This document shows, piece after piece, positions 42,464 to 53,700 of a stretch of 64,000 nt of DNA. A program made the translations under genes and the position numbers. Position 1 is the stretch's first letter. Every line of letters begins with the position of its first letter. The notes under the pieces were generated by a model that saw only the letters and a list, made by a program, of their open reading frames with translations, made no database searches and was not told the origin of the DNA. Source of the DNA: Acrasis kona (Eukaryota; Heterolobosea; Eutetramitea; Acrasida; Acrasidae). Location: positions 24,283 to 88,282 of the forward strand of contig JAOPGA020000476.1 of assembly GCA_026419775.2 (NCBI GenBank). The letters are read 5' to 3'.

Positions 42464-43609
42464 ATGCACCCATATAACGGACATTATGCGGACGCTCCCT
42501 TCATCCCACCACGATACCAACCACTTGAACCACAGGCACCCCCAGTGTATTATGGAGCTATGGACCCCGCAGCTGGACAATACAATGCTTGGCCCTCAAA
42601 TTACAACTACAATGGACCCTCCTTTCCACAACCAATGTCCAATAATCAAATGCAAGGATGGCAAAACCCAAACCTCAATTTACATCAACCTGGTTATGAA
42701 CAATATCACCAACCACAAACAAACATGCAACCGCACATGATGAACAATTTAGGACATCACAATCAACTCCAACAAAATCATCAACGTTTTGCACAACAGC
42801 AACAACAAGTACCTTTACAAAATCATCAATCAGTTGCAACCTACAACCAACAGCAAGTCAATGCTCGTCCACTTGCTCCCATGTATAACCCAACATCAAA
42901 TCAGGGAGCACCAAATAACAATTATATTCACTTACAGCAACAAGCACCTTCACACCAACCAATTATAACTCGTAATCAACAACAAACTGATGTTCGCCCA
43001 ACTGCACCTGCATGTGATTCAACATTAACAAATCAAGGAGCTACAGTTCCTATCCCACCAGCAGCAACTCAGAGCCAACAAACTATCCCAACTGCTCCTT
43101 TATATGAGCCAACAGTATCAAATCAAGGAGACCCAGATAACAATCACACACAAGTGCATCAAGAAATAAGAGACCTCCCATCTAATCAAATACATTTAAC
43201 AGAGTCCACCCAACAACTTGTTGAACAGACTAGAGAATCACTTTTACCAGAGGATAACATTATCGAGAAACCTAACACTGTTGAAGTAGTCAAGACTAAC
43301 GAAGATAACATCAACCTATCCCATTCACAACCAGAGATGGAGAGTGTAGTTGGCGATCATTCGAATTCAAGCGTCCATCAAACTCCTAATGTAGACTTAT
43401 CACATCCAGTCAATTCGTTCGACTCTAGTAATATTAACATTTCATCACCTCCTCCATTTATTGAAAACCTATCAAAGTCACTTCCCTCCTCAAATCCAAC
43501 CGTCGCAGACCTATCATCACAATCCGATCACAACAAACCGAAACAAAAACCAATATTCGATATGCTTGCTCCCATGAGAGAACAACTAGAAAGACTCAAT
43601 CAAAAATAA
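42464..43609 (+). CDS. Gln/Asn/Pro-rich, prion-like low-complexity protein
   Basis: 381 aa from ATG 42464; the frame is open 10 codons further upstream without an ATG. The composition is dominated by Gln, Asn, Pro, Tyr and His (HPYNGHYADAPFIPPRYQPL, repeated QQQQ and LAPMYNPT-like units). A Glu/Ser-rich half follows, with a short helical end MREQLERLNQK. No globular domain is seen. Proteins of this sort often sit in RNA granules or act as disordered adaptors, but nothing here proves it. The stop lies 36 bp from that of the convergent Aquarius-like gene. Confidence 0.6.
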   Translation: MHPYNGHYADAPFIPPRYQPLEPQAPPVYYGAMDPAAGQYNAWPSNYNYNGPSFPQPMSNNQMQGWQNPNLNLHQPGYEQYHQPQTNMQPHMMNNLGHHNQLQQNHQRFAQQQQQVPLQNHQSVATYNQQQVNARPLAPMYNPTSNQGAPNNNYIHLQQQAPSHQPIITRNQQQTDVRPTAPACDSTLTNQGATVPIPPAATQSQQTIPTAPLYEPTVSNQGDPDNNHTQVHQEIRDLPSNQIHLTESTQQLVEQTRESLLPEDNIIEKPNTVEVVKTNEDNINLSHSQPEMESVVGDHSNSSVHQTPNVDLSHPVNSFDSSNINISSPPPFIENLSKSLPSSNPTVADLSSQSDHNKPKQKPIFDMLAPMREQLERLNQK

Positions 43610-43645
43610 ACATACTTTACAATATTTTTTTAAAAAACACTTTTA

Positions 43646-46600
43646 TTAATTATTGCCAACAAGCATTCCATGTACCTTGTTTCCCATTTCCTTCACATCA
43701 CTAATCGGACCATCGCTCAACTGTAGCAATGTATCTCCATTACTAAAAACGCTCCTCCACAATTTGTTTAATTGTGGCAAATTCACATAACGGTTCACAT
43801 TACAAAAAACAAATAAACCCTTACAACGTCTGGTCAACACTTTATTAACATGGCCCAATTGGTGATAACTATCCACCAACGACACCAATCCATATTCAAA
43901 GCTAGTGGCTTGATATAAGCACTTGACACGTGGTGATGCGTCCATTTCAAATGTGACCCCAACACATCTCCTGTTGATGATTTGTCGAATCAATTCACAT
44001 TGTGATGCATTAGGTGACAAGATGCAAATTTGATCCGATCGGTAACCGGTCAACCTCATATACATGTAAACGGCAACCAAGTACTCTGCCTCTCCAATGT
44101 TGATGGCGTCCTGTCCCACTTTCAAATTCTCCGTTCCCAAATAAGATTCCACGTGGACACATTGTGAGTGGTACTTGAATCCAGGAAAATGTTGATTTGC
44201 ATTTTCTTCGATCGTCGAATCAGTCAACTCGTGTACATTTCTTGATAATTGTAATTGACACGCACGATGGAATAAAGTGTGATCGGCGTGACAGAAATGT
44301 GACAGTGTGGAATTTGTAAACAACGAATGTGATTTTTCATCTCCGATCAAAATCACTCGGTTGACTTTGTCGGGGAATAAAGTATCGCGTTGACCGACTC
44401 CATCTGCATTGTCCACAATGATGGTTCCGAATTGATTCATTTCCAATGTGGTCAACCGTCTCGCGCGGGAACATGTTGCAATCACAATTCTAGATTGTTG
44501 TAACACCAGCGTCTGTCTATCCTTATCAGTTCTTATCATTTCATATGGTCTATATTTGGATAATTTTTCGAACAATTGTAAAATCTCGGGTTGACCGTTC
44601 GATCTATTTTTAATAAAACTGGTATAAAAATATTGTGCACCTTCACAACCCACTCCAACGTATTGCGAAGCCTTCATTTCGTTAGCGAGTTGATTCACTT
44701 TTTGTAACAAATCCAATCGATCTTGTAATTTGAATTGGAGACGCCCATGAGCAGTGTAATTGGAAATTAAATCAGATTGACGATCTTCTTCGGATATGGG
44801 CAAACAAACCACATCGTCGTCGTGTGAATGGTCGAAAATCTTTAAAATGGATTCCAAACAATCGTCGTCGTCGGGCACTATAATTAGAACTCGATCTAAT
44901 AATAAATGTGCAATTTCACAAACGAGCGTAGACTTTCCTGTGCCTGGTAATCCTTTGATGACATGTAGTCCGTTCTTTCCGCAACATTCCGAAATGATTT
45001 GTAATTGACTCGATGTGAGATGTTGATTCAAATTTGCATTTGCATCGGATGGGATGGTCATTTCGACATCTTGTTGAGAATCATCAGGTTCTCCCATTTC
45101 TTGTCCAAATCCCAAATAAACATCTCTCAGCCACGAAGGAGCAGAAAACAAATTTGCAGATGGAGGCAAAATCCACTCGTTTGGAATTTTGATGCACAAA
45201 TTCACCGATTCGTAAATTTCGGATCCATCCAGAATGAATTGATGTGGATCCAATTCCAAAATCAATTTTCGATTGGTATCAGAAATTTCGAAATCCATCA
45301 TGTCATTTTTCAATGTGGTCAACGTTCCGCTTTCATCTTGTGTCCTCACTACTCTTGCTATCCTGATGGTCTCCACTCCATATCTTTCGCAAAAAGGTAA
45401 TTTCAAATCCGGTTGTTGGTTGACTCGAAGTGACGTGTTGACCGTTACAAGAGCGACTTGACACGATTCCCAAATACCTTCCACCGTGTATTGAGCTTGA
45501 ACGCTAGAAGGAACCAATTCGCCCATTCGCAAATCGCTCATGTGTAACATTTTGAAATCATTACATGGCATGGCATCGACATGAGTGTTTGTGAATTTGG
45601 TAACGTTCGTAGCGGGATTCACTCTCGGATTCAACGATATGATTACATTTTCGATCCTTCTTCTTAATTGTGATAATTGTTCCATTCGATCATGTTGATA
45701 AACGCGCGTCAGGTAATCTTGCATGCAAACGTATTGTAATGTGTTTTTCCATAATGGATATGATTTTCCATCATATGTGGTGGGGACGTTATTCCATAAA
45801 TGTGTTTGTGTTGGTAACGTGGAATCGGGTGCGTGCTGATCGGGCTTGGCATACGTTGCGACTAGTAATTTGATCAAGAATGGTTTGGATGAGTGAGTGG
45901 TGTCATCATGTAACAAGTCAAGTTTTTTGCACAAGTCGGTTAGTTGATAAAGTTCCAACTTGTTGAACCACGTTTCCAAATTACTCCTTGTTGATAAGCT
46001 CTTCATGTTGGCCATACTTAATTGTTCTAACGGCTGTGTGAAATGTTGAAAGGCCACCCTCTGAGAAATGTTAGTATTAAGGAAACGAAAATGTTACTTG
46101 AAGTGAATGTAACTTGATGGAATGAAGGTCCATTATATCAGAGCTGTGTCCTGTTCTTTCATCTACTTGATAGCTCATTAATTGTTGAATTAATGCCTTG
46201 TAGGGTTCATTTGAGAAGTCGTCAAGATGAGTCAAAAGGTGTTGATCGTCCAATAAAACTCTTAGGAACTTTCTTGTAGCTGATTGACTCAGAAGAGTCG
46301 CTAGGAACTCCATCACTCTCACAGTGTATTCATTCGTTAATGGATCATCATCTGTCTGGTTGGATATGGTTCCGAGGAATTGTTTAATTAATGTAGGAAG
46401 GAATGTCTTTGCTGGTTTAATGCTTTCATCTTGGGCTTTGCTTTGTAAGCGCGTCCATGACTTTGCCAATCTCTTATCTCGGCTTAATTCCATTTTCAAC
46501 CTATGTTTTTAAAAAGTGAAACAAAAGTACGGGGCTTACTTACCTATTTGGACTAAGTGCAAAATAAAGTGGAAGCGATACGGCTTTTAAACAATTGTCC

Positions 46601-47081
46601 CTGACTACATTGTTATATAATGACTCGTAACAATGTGTCAAAAAGATAACCACGGTTGTACAATCTGTAATGTTCTCGCAATCTTGATAAGTACTCAAAA
46701 GAAAATCAAACAGCTTTGAGAATTTCTCTTTGGATTGCTGATCCTCAAGTAAATCATCTAACAATTAAAATTTTTCGAGGGAACAAGGGCATACCAAAAA
46801 AACTGTACGTGAACCCACGCGTAAATTTCCTGTTTACAAGTAAAGTAAAGAGAACAATCTCATCCCAAGTATTTGTATCACGCGTTTTGATGAAATTCCA
46901 ATAAAAACTAACGCGTTATTAGAAGCTCGGTAATGCATGTTATTTACTTCTCTAGAAAGCAATTCGACTCCAACTGCGATAAATCCACTTTGTCCTCATT
47001 GTTTCTGTTGTTTATTATTTCTTGAACAGAATTAGCATCAATTTGATGGATTATACTGGGATCCGTCAAAGCCTTATCCAT
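43646..47081 (-). CDS. AQR: Aquarius (intron-binding spliceosomal SF1 helicase)-like protein (5 exons)
   Basis: AQR binds the intron upstream of the branch site in the spliceosome. Exons 47081-46948, 46907-46795, 46757-46544, 46500-46098 and 46060-43646 give 1092 aa (introns 37-43 bp), shorter than human AQR (about 1485). The ARM-repeat part keeps ESLYNNVVRDNCLKAVSLPL, RKFLRVLLDDQHLL and SYQVDERTG. The middle keeps the LWNN...YPLWKNTLQYVCMQDYL region and APSWLRDVYLGFGQ. The RecA part keeps Walker A KGLPGTGKST, HGRLQFKLQDRLDLL and NIGEAEYLVAVYMYM...IRQIINRRC. Motif II is DNAD, motif III lacks the Gln (GDEKSHS) and motif V is unrecognisable. The start at 47081 is tentative; further N-terminal exons are possible. 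Confidence 0.85.
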
Positions 47082-47092
47082 GTTCACTTTGT

Positions 47093-47293
47093 ATGTTGAA
47101 TACTTTGTTACAATCAACCCCAAAGACGTTTTGCATGCATTACAAACTTGATGAGAGATTGGCTTACGTAGCATATAAAGGTGTGGTTCTCTTTGTTCTC
47201 GATTGTTGTCACTCAGCGGCTGCAAGAGCAGCGCCAGAGTACCAAAAACACTTTATTTGCTCAGCGAATGAGTACGCCGTAGCAGATTCATAG
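47093..47293 (+). pseudogene. Caspase-like catalytic-Cys fragment
   Basis: A 66-codon frame without ATG. Its second half, VVLFVLDCCHSAAARAAPEYQ and then HFICSANEYAVADS, matches the catalytic strand and next strand of caspase/metacaspase proteins (compare ECCHSG...LTSCAAEDVS in the gene at 23427-24575). The His half and the rest of the fold are absent, and the fragment lies just before the start of the opposite-strand Aquarius gene. It is likely a broken copy of a C14 protease. The alternative is an unrecognised N-terminal Aquarius exon on the other strand (frame SFAEQIKCFWYSG). Confidence 0.35.
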
Positions 47294-47810
47294 GAAGGAA
47301 AAGAAGTGAGGTGACATGTAGTGAAATTTTTCGCAATGGAAATTAAGCGTGCTTCATGATTCAAAGTATCAAGCCATAATCAGCAAAAAAGGAGTACCCT
47401 AAAAAGATTTTATTTAGAGCATCCTCTAATTTCGTCTTTCACTTTAATCTGAAGATATATGCTAGATTAAATAATTCAATCTTCATCCCCAACTTTTTAT
47501 TTTACAAGACTTGTTCTTCATAAAACAGACAATTCATGTTTCGAAACATTTTTATTTAAAAATATTTTTTAGTAGCCGAACATTTGTGTCAACGTGCCTT
47601 CCCGGACCTCTTCCTGTTTCGAGCTATAGAATCAAATAACCCTTTTTGTGAATTATTGTGTTAGTGCGTCATCCAATTCATATTTATTAGCGTTGCCGTC
47701 GATCGGTGATTGCCGCAATTATTTTTTGTAATTCAGATCCTCGGAAAATTGATGCATAAGGTAATTGGAAACCACTCCTCAGGGCATTCTTTCAATAAAA
47801 CGTCGCGAAG
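47294..47810. other. Intergenic region upstream of the patatin gene
   Basis: 517 bp, AT-rich, without a supported gene. It contains the promoter of the plus-strand patatin gene and probably that of the minus-strand Aquarius gene. No motif is recognised. Confidence 0.4.
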
Positions 47811-50565
47811 ATGAGTAAAAAGGTGAAGAGGTGAGAATAGATATATAACTTATTAATTTTCTTGTAGAACTAGTGGAGGCATGGTGGAAAACGTGAAAGT
47901 TGTAAACCATGACAGCCAAGATAGCGAGGATACACATCAAACAGTTTCAAGTAAATCAACTTTAGGTGTATCTGGGAGTACATATATCACCGCCCAACAA
48001 GACGAAAATGGTATATTAGAATTAGAGGAAGTAAAAGAAGATGAGAAGAAATTCATTGGGGACAAAAATAGGTGCGAAAATGGCCTTGCATTCTCAGGTA
48101 ATTTTGTATACCAACAGGTGCTCAAACTAATCATAGGTGGTGGAATAAGGTCTGCAACATTCGCTGTCGGGGTTCTACAACATTTAGCCAAAGCGGGGAT
48201 GCTCGAAAAGTTCGGATACATTAGTTCCGTGAGTGGTGGTGGTTTTACGGTATCATCGTTCTTCACACATTTGAATGGAATGACTAATAAACCATATACA
48301 GACATCATGAAGGCACAAATGTATAGAATGAGGAAAAACATTGACTACCTCACCGGAGACATTATCAGCATGGCTTACTTTCTGCTAGCTGTTGTTTTTG
48401 GTGTCCTGCACAATGTAGTTTTTGTATTGTCTCTATTTTTTATTTTGGCATCTATTATCTACTCGGGCTACAGACCCGTCACAATCAATAAAAGCGGTTA
48501 TTTCATGCCAACAGACCCTAATGGCAGAAATTGTACCCCAACTGTGGATAGTAATTCTTTGTTAACGTGTCGTCAATATGCCATGAGCAACCTCAAATAT
48601 ACCTATTTCACACCATTGTTTAATTTTATGGGTTTTTATGACCTAGAGTTCTACATTTCTAATGGAAACTACACCGAACTCAGTGCTGATGACCTCTGGC
48701 TTGTAAAAGCAATTGGAGTTCTTACAGTATCCTTTTTAATGTTGGGTGCTATTGTCGTCCTGTATGCTAGTCTGGGAAAGCGCTCAATATTTAAAAAAAT
48801 AACAAATGTGTTATTTGAGAGAGGTGAACCTGAGTTTTGGGTACATAATTGGATTTGTGAAATTTTAAAAAAGTCATCTCATGGTTTATTTTTTGTCTTG
48901 TCATGTGCACCTGTTATTACAGCGCTAGTGGCTCTTTGTAAACTCATGATTTATGTAATTGGTAGATACGTAACATCTTCGGTTATATCATCAGTGGCAG
49001 TCAGTCAGGTTGTAATCGTGATCGGATCTGTAGCGAGTTTACTGAAGAATCAAATTGGTGTAATTTCATCCCTCCCACTCCGCTTAATCGTTTTTGTCAC
49101 AATGTGCATCTTGCCTCTAGTTTTATTATCTACCTTATCGATGTTTTGTGTATGGTTCTTAAGACAGGAAACTTTCATCTCTCAAGTTGAACTCTTTTCC
49201 TGGTGTTATTGCTTGGTGGAGGCATTGCTTTTTGAACATTTTAGTTGTGCACTACATGACATGTATCGTACGAACATTATGAGATCCTTCTTTTACAGAG
49301 GACAGGACGTTGACCTAAGCGATTTGGGTGTCAAGAACAAACATAGATTTTTGTATCTTGCTAATACTTGTTTAAATAACTATTCCGCCATGAATGATAA
49401 ATTTCCAAGAACATATCATTCTTTTACAATGTCTCAACTACATCACGGAAGTGTGGTGACAGGATATACAAGAACAAAGAAAGTAAATACCACAACAAGT
49501 ACAGCAATGAGTGTTTCTGGTGCAGCCTTATCAATTAACCTCGGAAATATTGACAAGTCATATTCTTCTTTATTTTTTAGATTTACATTTTCTACATTAT
49601 CTCTAAATCTTGCATCATGGGTGCAAGTCTATTCTGTCAATTTTCTTTCATTCCTATCAACTGCGGCATTTGCACTAAACTTCGTGATATCCGTCACTAC
49701 ATTCTACTTTTTCTTATCAGGACGGTATGACAATGTTCTGCATCCATTGCTGCAGTTATTTATATTAATTCAATTACTCTGGCCTGTGGTAACATCGCTA
49801 ATAATTGAAGTGGTTTTCTTTGTTTATATTCTTATCGATAATCTGCTCCATAATGTGAAAGGAAAACTCTACATCGATCAGAACAGTTGGTTTGCAATGA
49901 TTAGAAGATGGCCTATGAACGATTTACCTATTTGGAGAAGTCTCACTCAAGTATTTGGTGTTCGTGAGGTGAGAAGTGTTCGCAACGTAAGTTTTTTTGA
50001 AACTAATGGTTGACTAAACATCAAGGTGTTCCTGTCTGATGGAGGTCACTTTGACAATATGGGAATCTATCCTCTCCTTCAACGCCGAGTTAAGAACATA
50101 TTATGCTTTGATGGGTCGGAAGATAAGTACTATACGCTTACCGATTTGTATGCAACTTTGGCAATGGCAAAGCGTGATGGATTAATTAAGGCGGTCACAG
50201 GAAAACCTTTTGACAAACCTGGACATTATCAAGTGGATCTTTTTGAGCCCATTCTTCCATCAGCTGAGGAGGGAAGACATCTAAAAATAACAAATGGTAA
50301 TCACATGAAGTTTAAAGTAATTTATAGCTATCATCCTTACGCTGAGGGAACAATTACTTTTGCAAAAACGACTTTGATGGGGGAAGAAGGTTTCATGGTA
50401 AAACTTGTTGCACTGGGTGATAAAGTGTTCCCTAATTTGACCACAATTGACCAATGGTTCGACGTAAACACGTTTGATTCATACAGACTTCTTGGTAAGT
50501 TTGTCTCAAAATGTGCTGCTTCTACATTCTTCGCGACGGACGAGAAGACTAAAACCAACGAATAA
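47811..50565 (+). CDS. Multi-pass patatin-like phospholipase (3 exons)
   Basis: Patatin/cPLA2-fold acyl hydrolase. Exons 47811-47830 (20 nt), 47868-49986 and 50026-50565 give 892 aa (introns 37 and 39 bp). The oxyanion loop is IIGGGIRSATF (residues 97-101) and the nucleophile elbow YISSVSGGGF, with S129 the likely nucleophile. The dyad Asp sits in LSDGGHFDNMG (D718), encoded by the last exon, followed by YPLLQRRVKNILCFDGSED as in bacterial and eukaryotic relatives. Between Ser and Asp lie about 590 residues with at least six hydrophobic helices. The tiny first exon supplies the ATG (MSKKVKR). Activity against membrane phospholipids is expected; the membrane of residence is unknown. Confidence 0.85.
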
Positions 50566-50788
50566 ACATCTTACTTTTATGAAATTATAGGTTTAAATCA
50601 ATCTCATTGTATACTGTTTTGTGAACAAAAAAGCATTGTTTCCTCTCCTACCTAAAGAACCATAGTTGCAAATATTTTATATAACCTGGAATTATTAATC
50701 TATTAATCTATCTTTAGAAGCGACATTTTTCGAACTTTGGTTGTTTATTCTTTCAAAATATTTGCCGCCGTAACTTGTTGTAACTTGG

Positions 50789-53700
50789 ATGTCAGACCAC
50801 AGGTACAGCAACGTCGAATCTGACAACGATGAAGGCGATAAATATGAACTGGATGATATGTTAGACAGCAACATATACAACGACTCTGATGGCGACGACG
50901 AGATAGAACCGCTAAATTTAAAGTCTGCGAGGAGGCAAAAAGACGACGATAGCGAATTTGAAGTTCGCAACGATAACAAGTCTAATAAAAAACCAACACA
51001 TGAGGAAAGTGGTAATGAGGACTTGAGTGATGATGAAGAGTTTGAAGTACAAACAGAGCACACATCGCATACTCCTAGAAAACACAATCAGCATCTTGAT
51101 CTATCGCCTCCAAGACACATTGAGGATTTATTAAACGAAGAGAGAGACTTATCAGCACGTCATAGGAAATCAAACAGGCCTACAAGCGCGAAATCTCGAC
51201 CTAGCCCACCTTCTTCAAGACCAGGCTCTGCTTCTAGACCTTTAACTTCATCGTCTCTGCGAAATAAACTTCAACTTCCGTCGAAGAACATACCTCCACC
51301 AATACCGGACAGACTTCCAATCGCTAGTTCTAGAAGTAGTAGTAGTGCTATGATAAAACAAAACTCAAGCCCAAAACACAAACAAGTGGTCGATGCTTAT
51401 CTATCGAATGTAAACAAAAACATGGTGAGGAGAAAAATTCCTAAGAAATTTCATAAAGATCCTGAGGGGATGTACATGGATTTGCAACAGCTGAAAACAC
51501 AAATTTCTGGCTTAAAAGAGGAAAATACCAAACTGAAAACACAATTACACATGTCCGAAGCTAAGAAAACAAAAAAACAGAAGCAAATAGAGGAGTTACT
51601 TCGTGCCCATTCACTTGTCGAGACTAAAGGAACGCATTATGAGAATTTGTTCAAAGAAGTTAACGTAAGACATGCATGGATTACCTTAAACTAAACAACT
51701 ATAGCTGATGAAAAATCTTAAAAACCGAGTTAGAGAATTGGAAAAACTTCTTTTAGATAAAAATGACGAGTTCCAAAAGATTAAATTAGACAGTAGATAT
51801 ACTCGTGTCAGAGAGTTGGAGACCGAGTTGAAGGCCTATTACACTGAATCGCGAAGACTACAAAAAGTGGTAGAACAGTATCAAACCCAATCACAATACA
51901 TGCATGATGACGAGGAAATGGGTAAAATGAAGGAACAAAATCTCAAGTTGAGAGAACTAGTTGTGAAAATGAGACAAGTGCAGGACTACTACAAAGACCA
52001 AAACAATATGCTGATTTCAAAAAATAACAGTCTTCAAAATGAATTCAGTGCGAAAGAACAAGAGGCAAGAAAAAGCCCTCCTCTTAACCAGTATAAAATC
52101 CAAGCAGCAAAACTAGAGAAGGATATTGAGGAAATACAAATACAAAAAGAGGATTTAGAACGTCTGCTGAAAGATACTAATTTGAATCTTGAGGACCTAA
52201 CAATAGAAAAGAAGATGTTGCAGTCAAACTATGATAAATCTCAAGCGCTGATACAGGAACAGCAAAACAACTTACTGTCCTTAAAACAAAATGTTTCATC
52301 TCTCACTCAGACTTGCACTTCCAAAGAATCTGAAATACAAACACATCAGAAGAATTTTAAGGAATTGGAAGCCAAACTCAACAGCACCGCTGCTGATTTG
52401 GACAAGGAGCGTTCATTAAAATCAGCGACTGAGGATAAGCAAAAGAATTCTGCTAAGGATATAGAAAGCAAACAAAAAGAGATTGATGGTTACAAGTCCC
52501 AGATGGAATTATTTAGCAAAACTGTTCGTTCTCTAGAGGAGAACCAAGCAAATCTGACTGAAGCTAACCACGTCTTAGTGGAGAAGGTTAAAAAGCTAAA
52601 AGAACAGCTAGATGAAGAACAGAAATCTAACCAAGAGCAAAATAAAAAACATCAAGAAGAGAAGAGAGCTATGGAGCAAAAGCTTTTAATAGAGCAAAAA
52701 AAGCAACAAGAATCAAAACCAGAACCAGCTCAAGATAAGAACAATAAATCCTCCAATCCACCACCGAAGACAAGCTCTACAGTTAAGAGCTCTCAAGAGG
52801 AGGACGACCATTTTGAAGTTCATTCTGATTATAAAAATATCTCTAAAAAAGAAGAGAAATCGAGCGCTAAACCACCTTCAAACAACCAACCTACTAAGGT
52901 CGAGGAGGTCAAAACTCAACCAAAACAGGAAGAGAAGAAACCATCTCAGCCAGTTAACGAAGTCAAAACCGAAGAGAAAAAAGAACCGGTCAAAGTAGAG
53001 GAAAAGAAACAACCACAGTCTAATGAGCAGCCTAAAGTTGAAGAGAAGAAGCAGCCTCAAACTGCTCCTAATACCCCTCAAGATAAGAAACAATCCCAGC
53101 CCAACCCAGAGCAGCCCAAGGTAGAGGAGAAGAAACCAGTTAACACCCAAGAGAATAAAAAGAGTGATGATAAGACACAACCCTCTAAAACTCCAGAGAA
53201 GCAATCTGTACAGGTTGAATCGAAACAACAATCCGCTCAACCAACAACAAGCACAGAGGTAAAGGCAGAATCGAAAAAACCAAACAATGAACAGACTAAA
53301 GTGGAGGAAAAGAAACAACCGCAGTCTAATGAGCAACCTAAAGCGGAAGAGAAGAAGCAACCACAACCTAACGTAGAGCAGATAAAGGAGGAGAAAAAAG
53401 ACCAACCCAAATCAGAAGAAAAGAAGCAGCCACAAACAACTCCAAGCAATCCTCAGGAAAAGAAGCAGCCAACTGAAGAAAAAGTACAAAATTCGAAAGC
53501 ACCTGAAAAAGTTGAAACAAAATCGACTCCAGAGGATAAAAACAATCCAGAAAAGAAGACAGTGGACGGCACAAAACCACAAGAGAATAAGCCCCCATCT
53601 CAAAACACACCAAAACAAGAACCATCCAAACAAGATTCGAATAACGCTAAGGTATCTGACGATAAGAAAGCAACACAAGAAAAGAAGGACCCCGTCAAAA

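Noticed and set aside
42315-42740. 141-codon frame overlapping the Gln/Asn-rich gene
   Set aside because: It overlaps the main frame without a conserved motif; the Gln/Asn-rich frame continues 300 codons further and has an ATG at its start.
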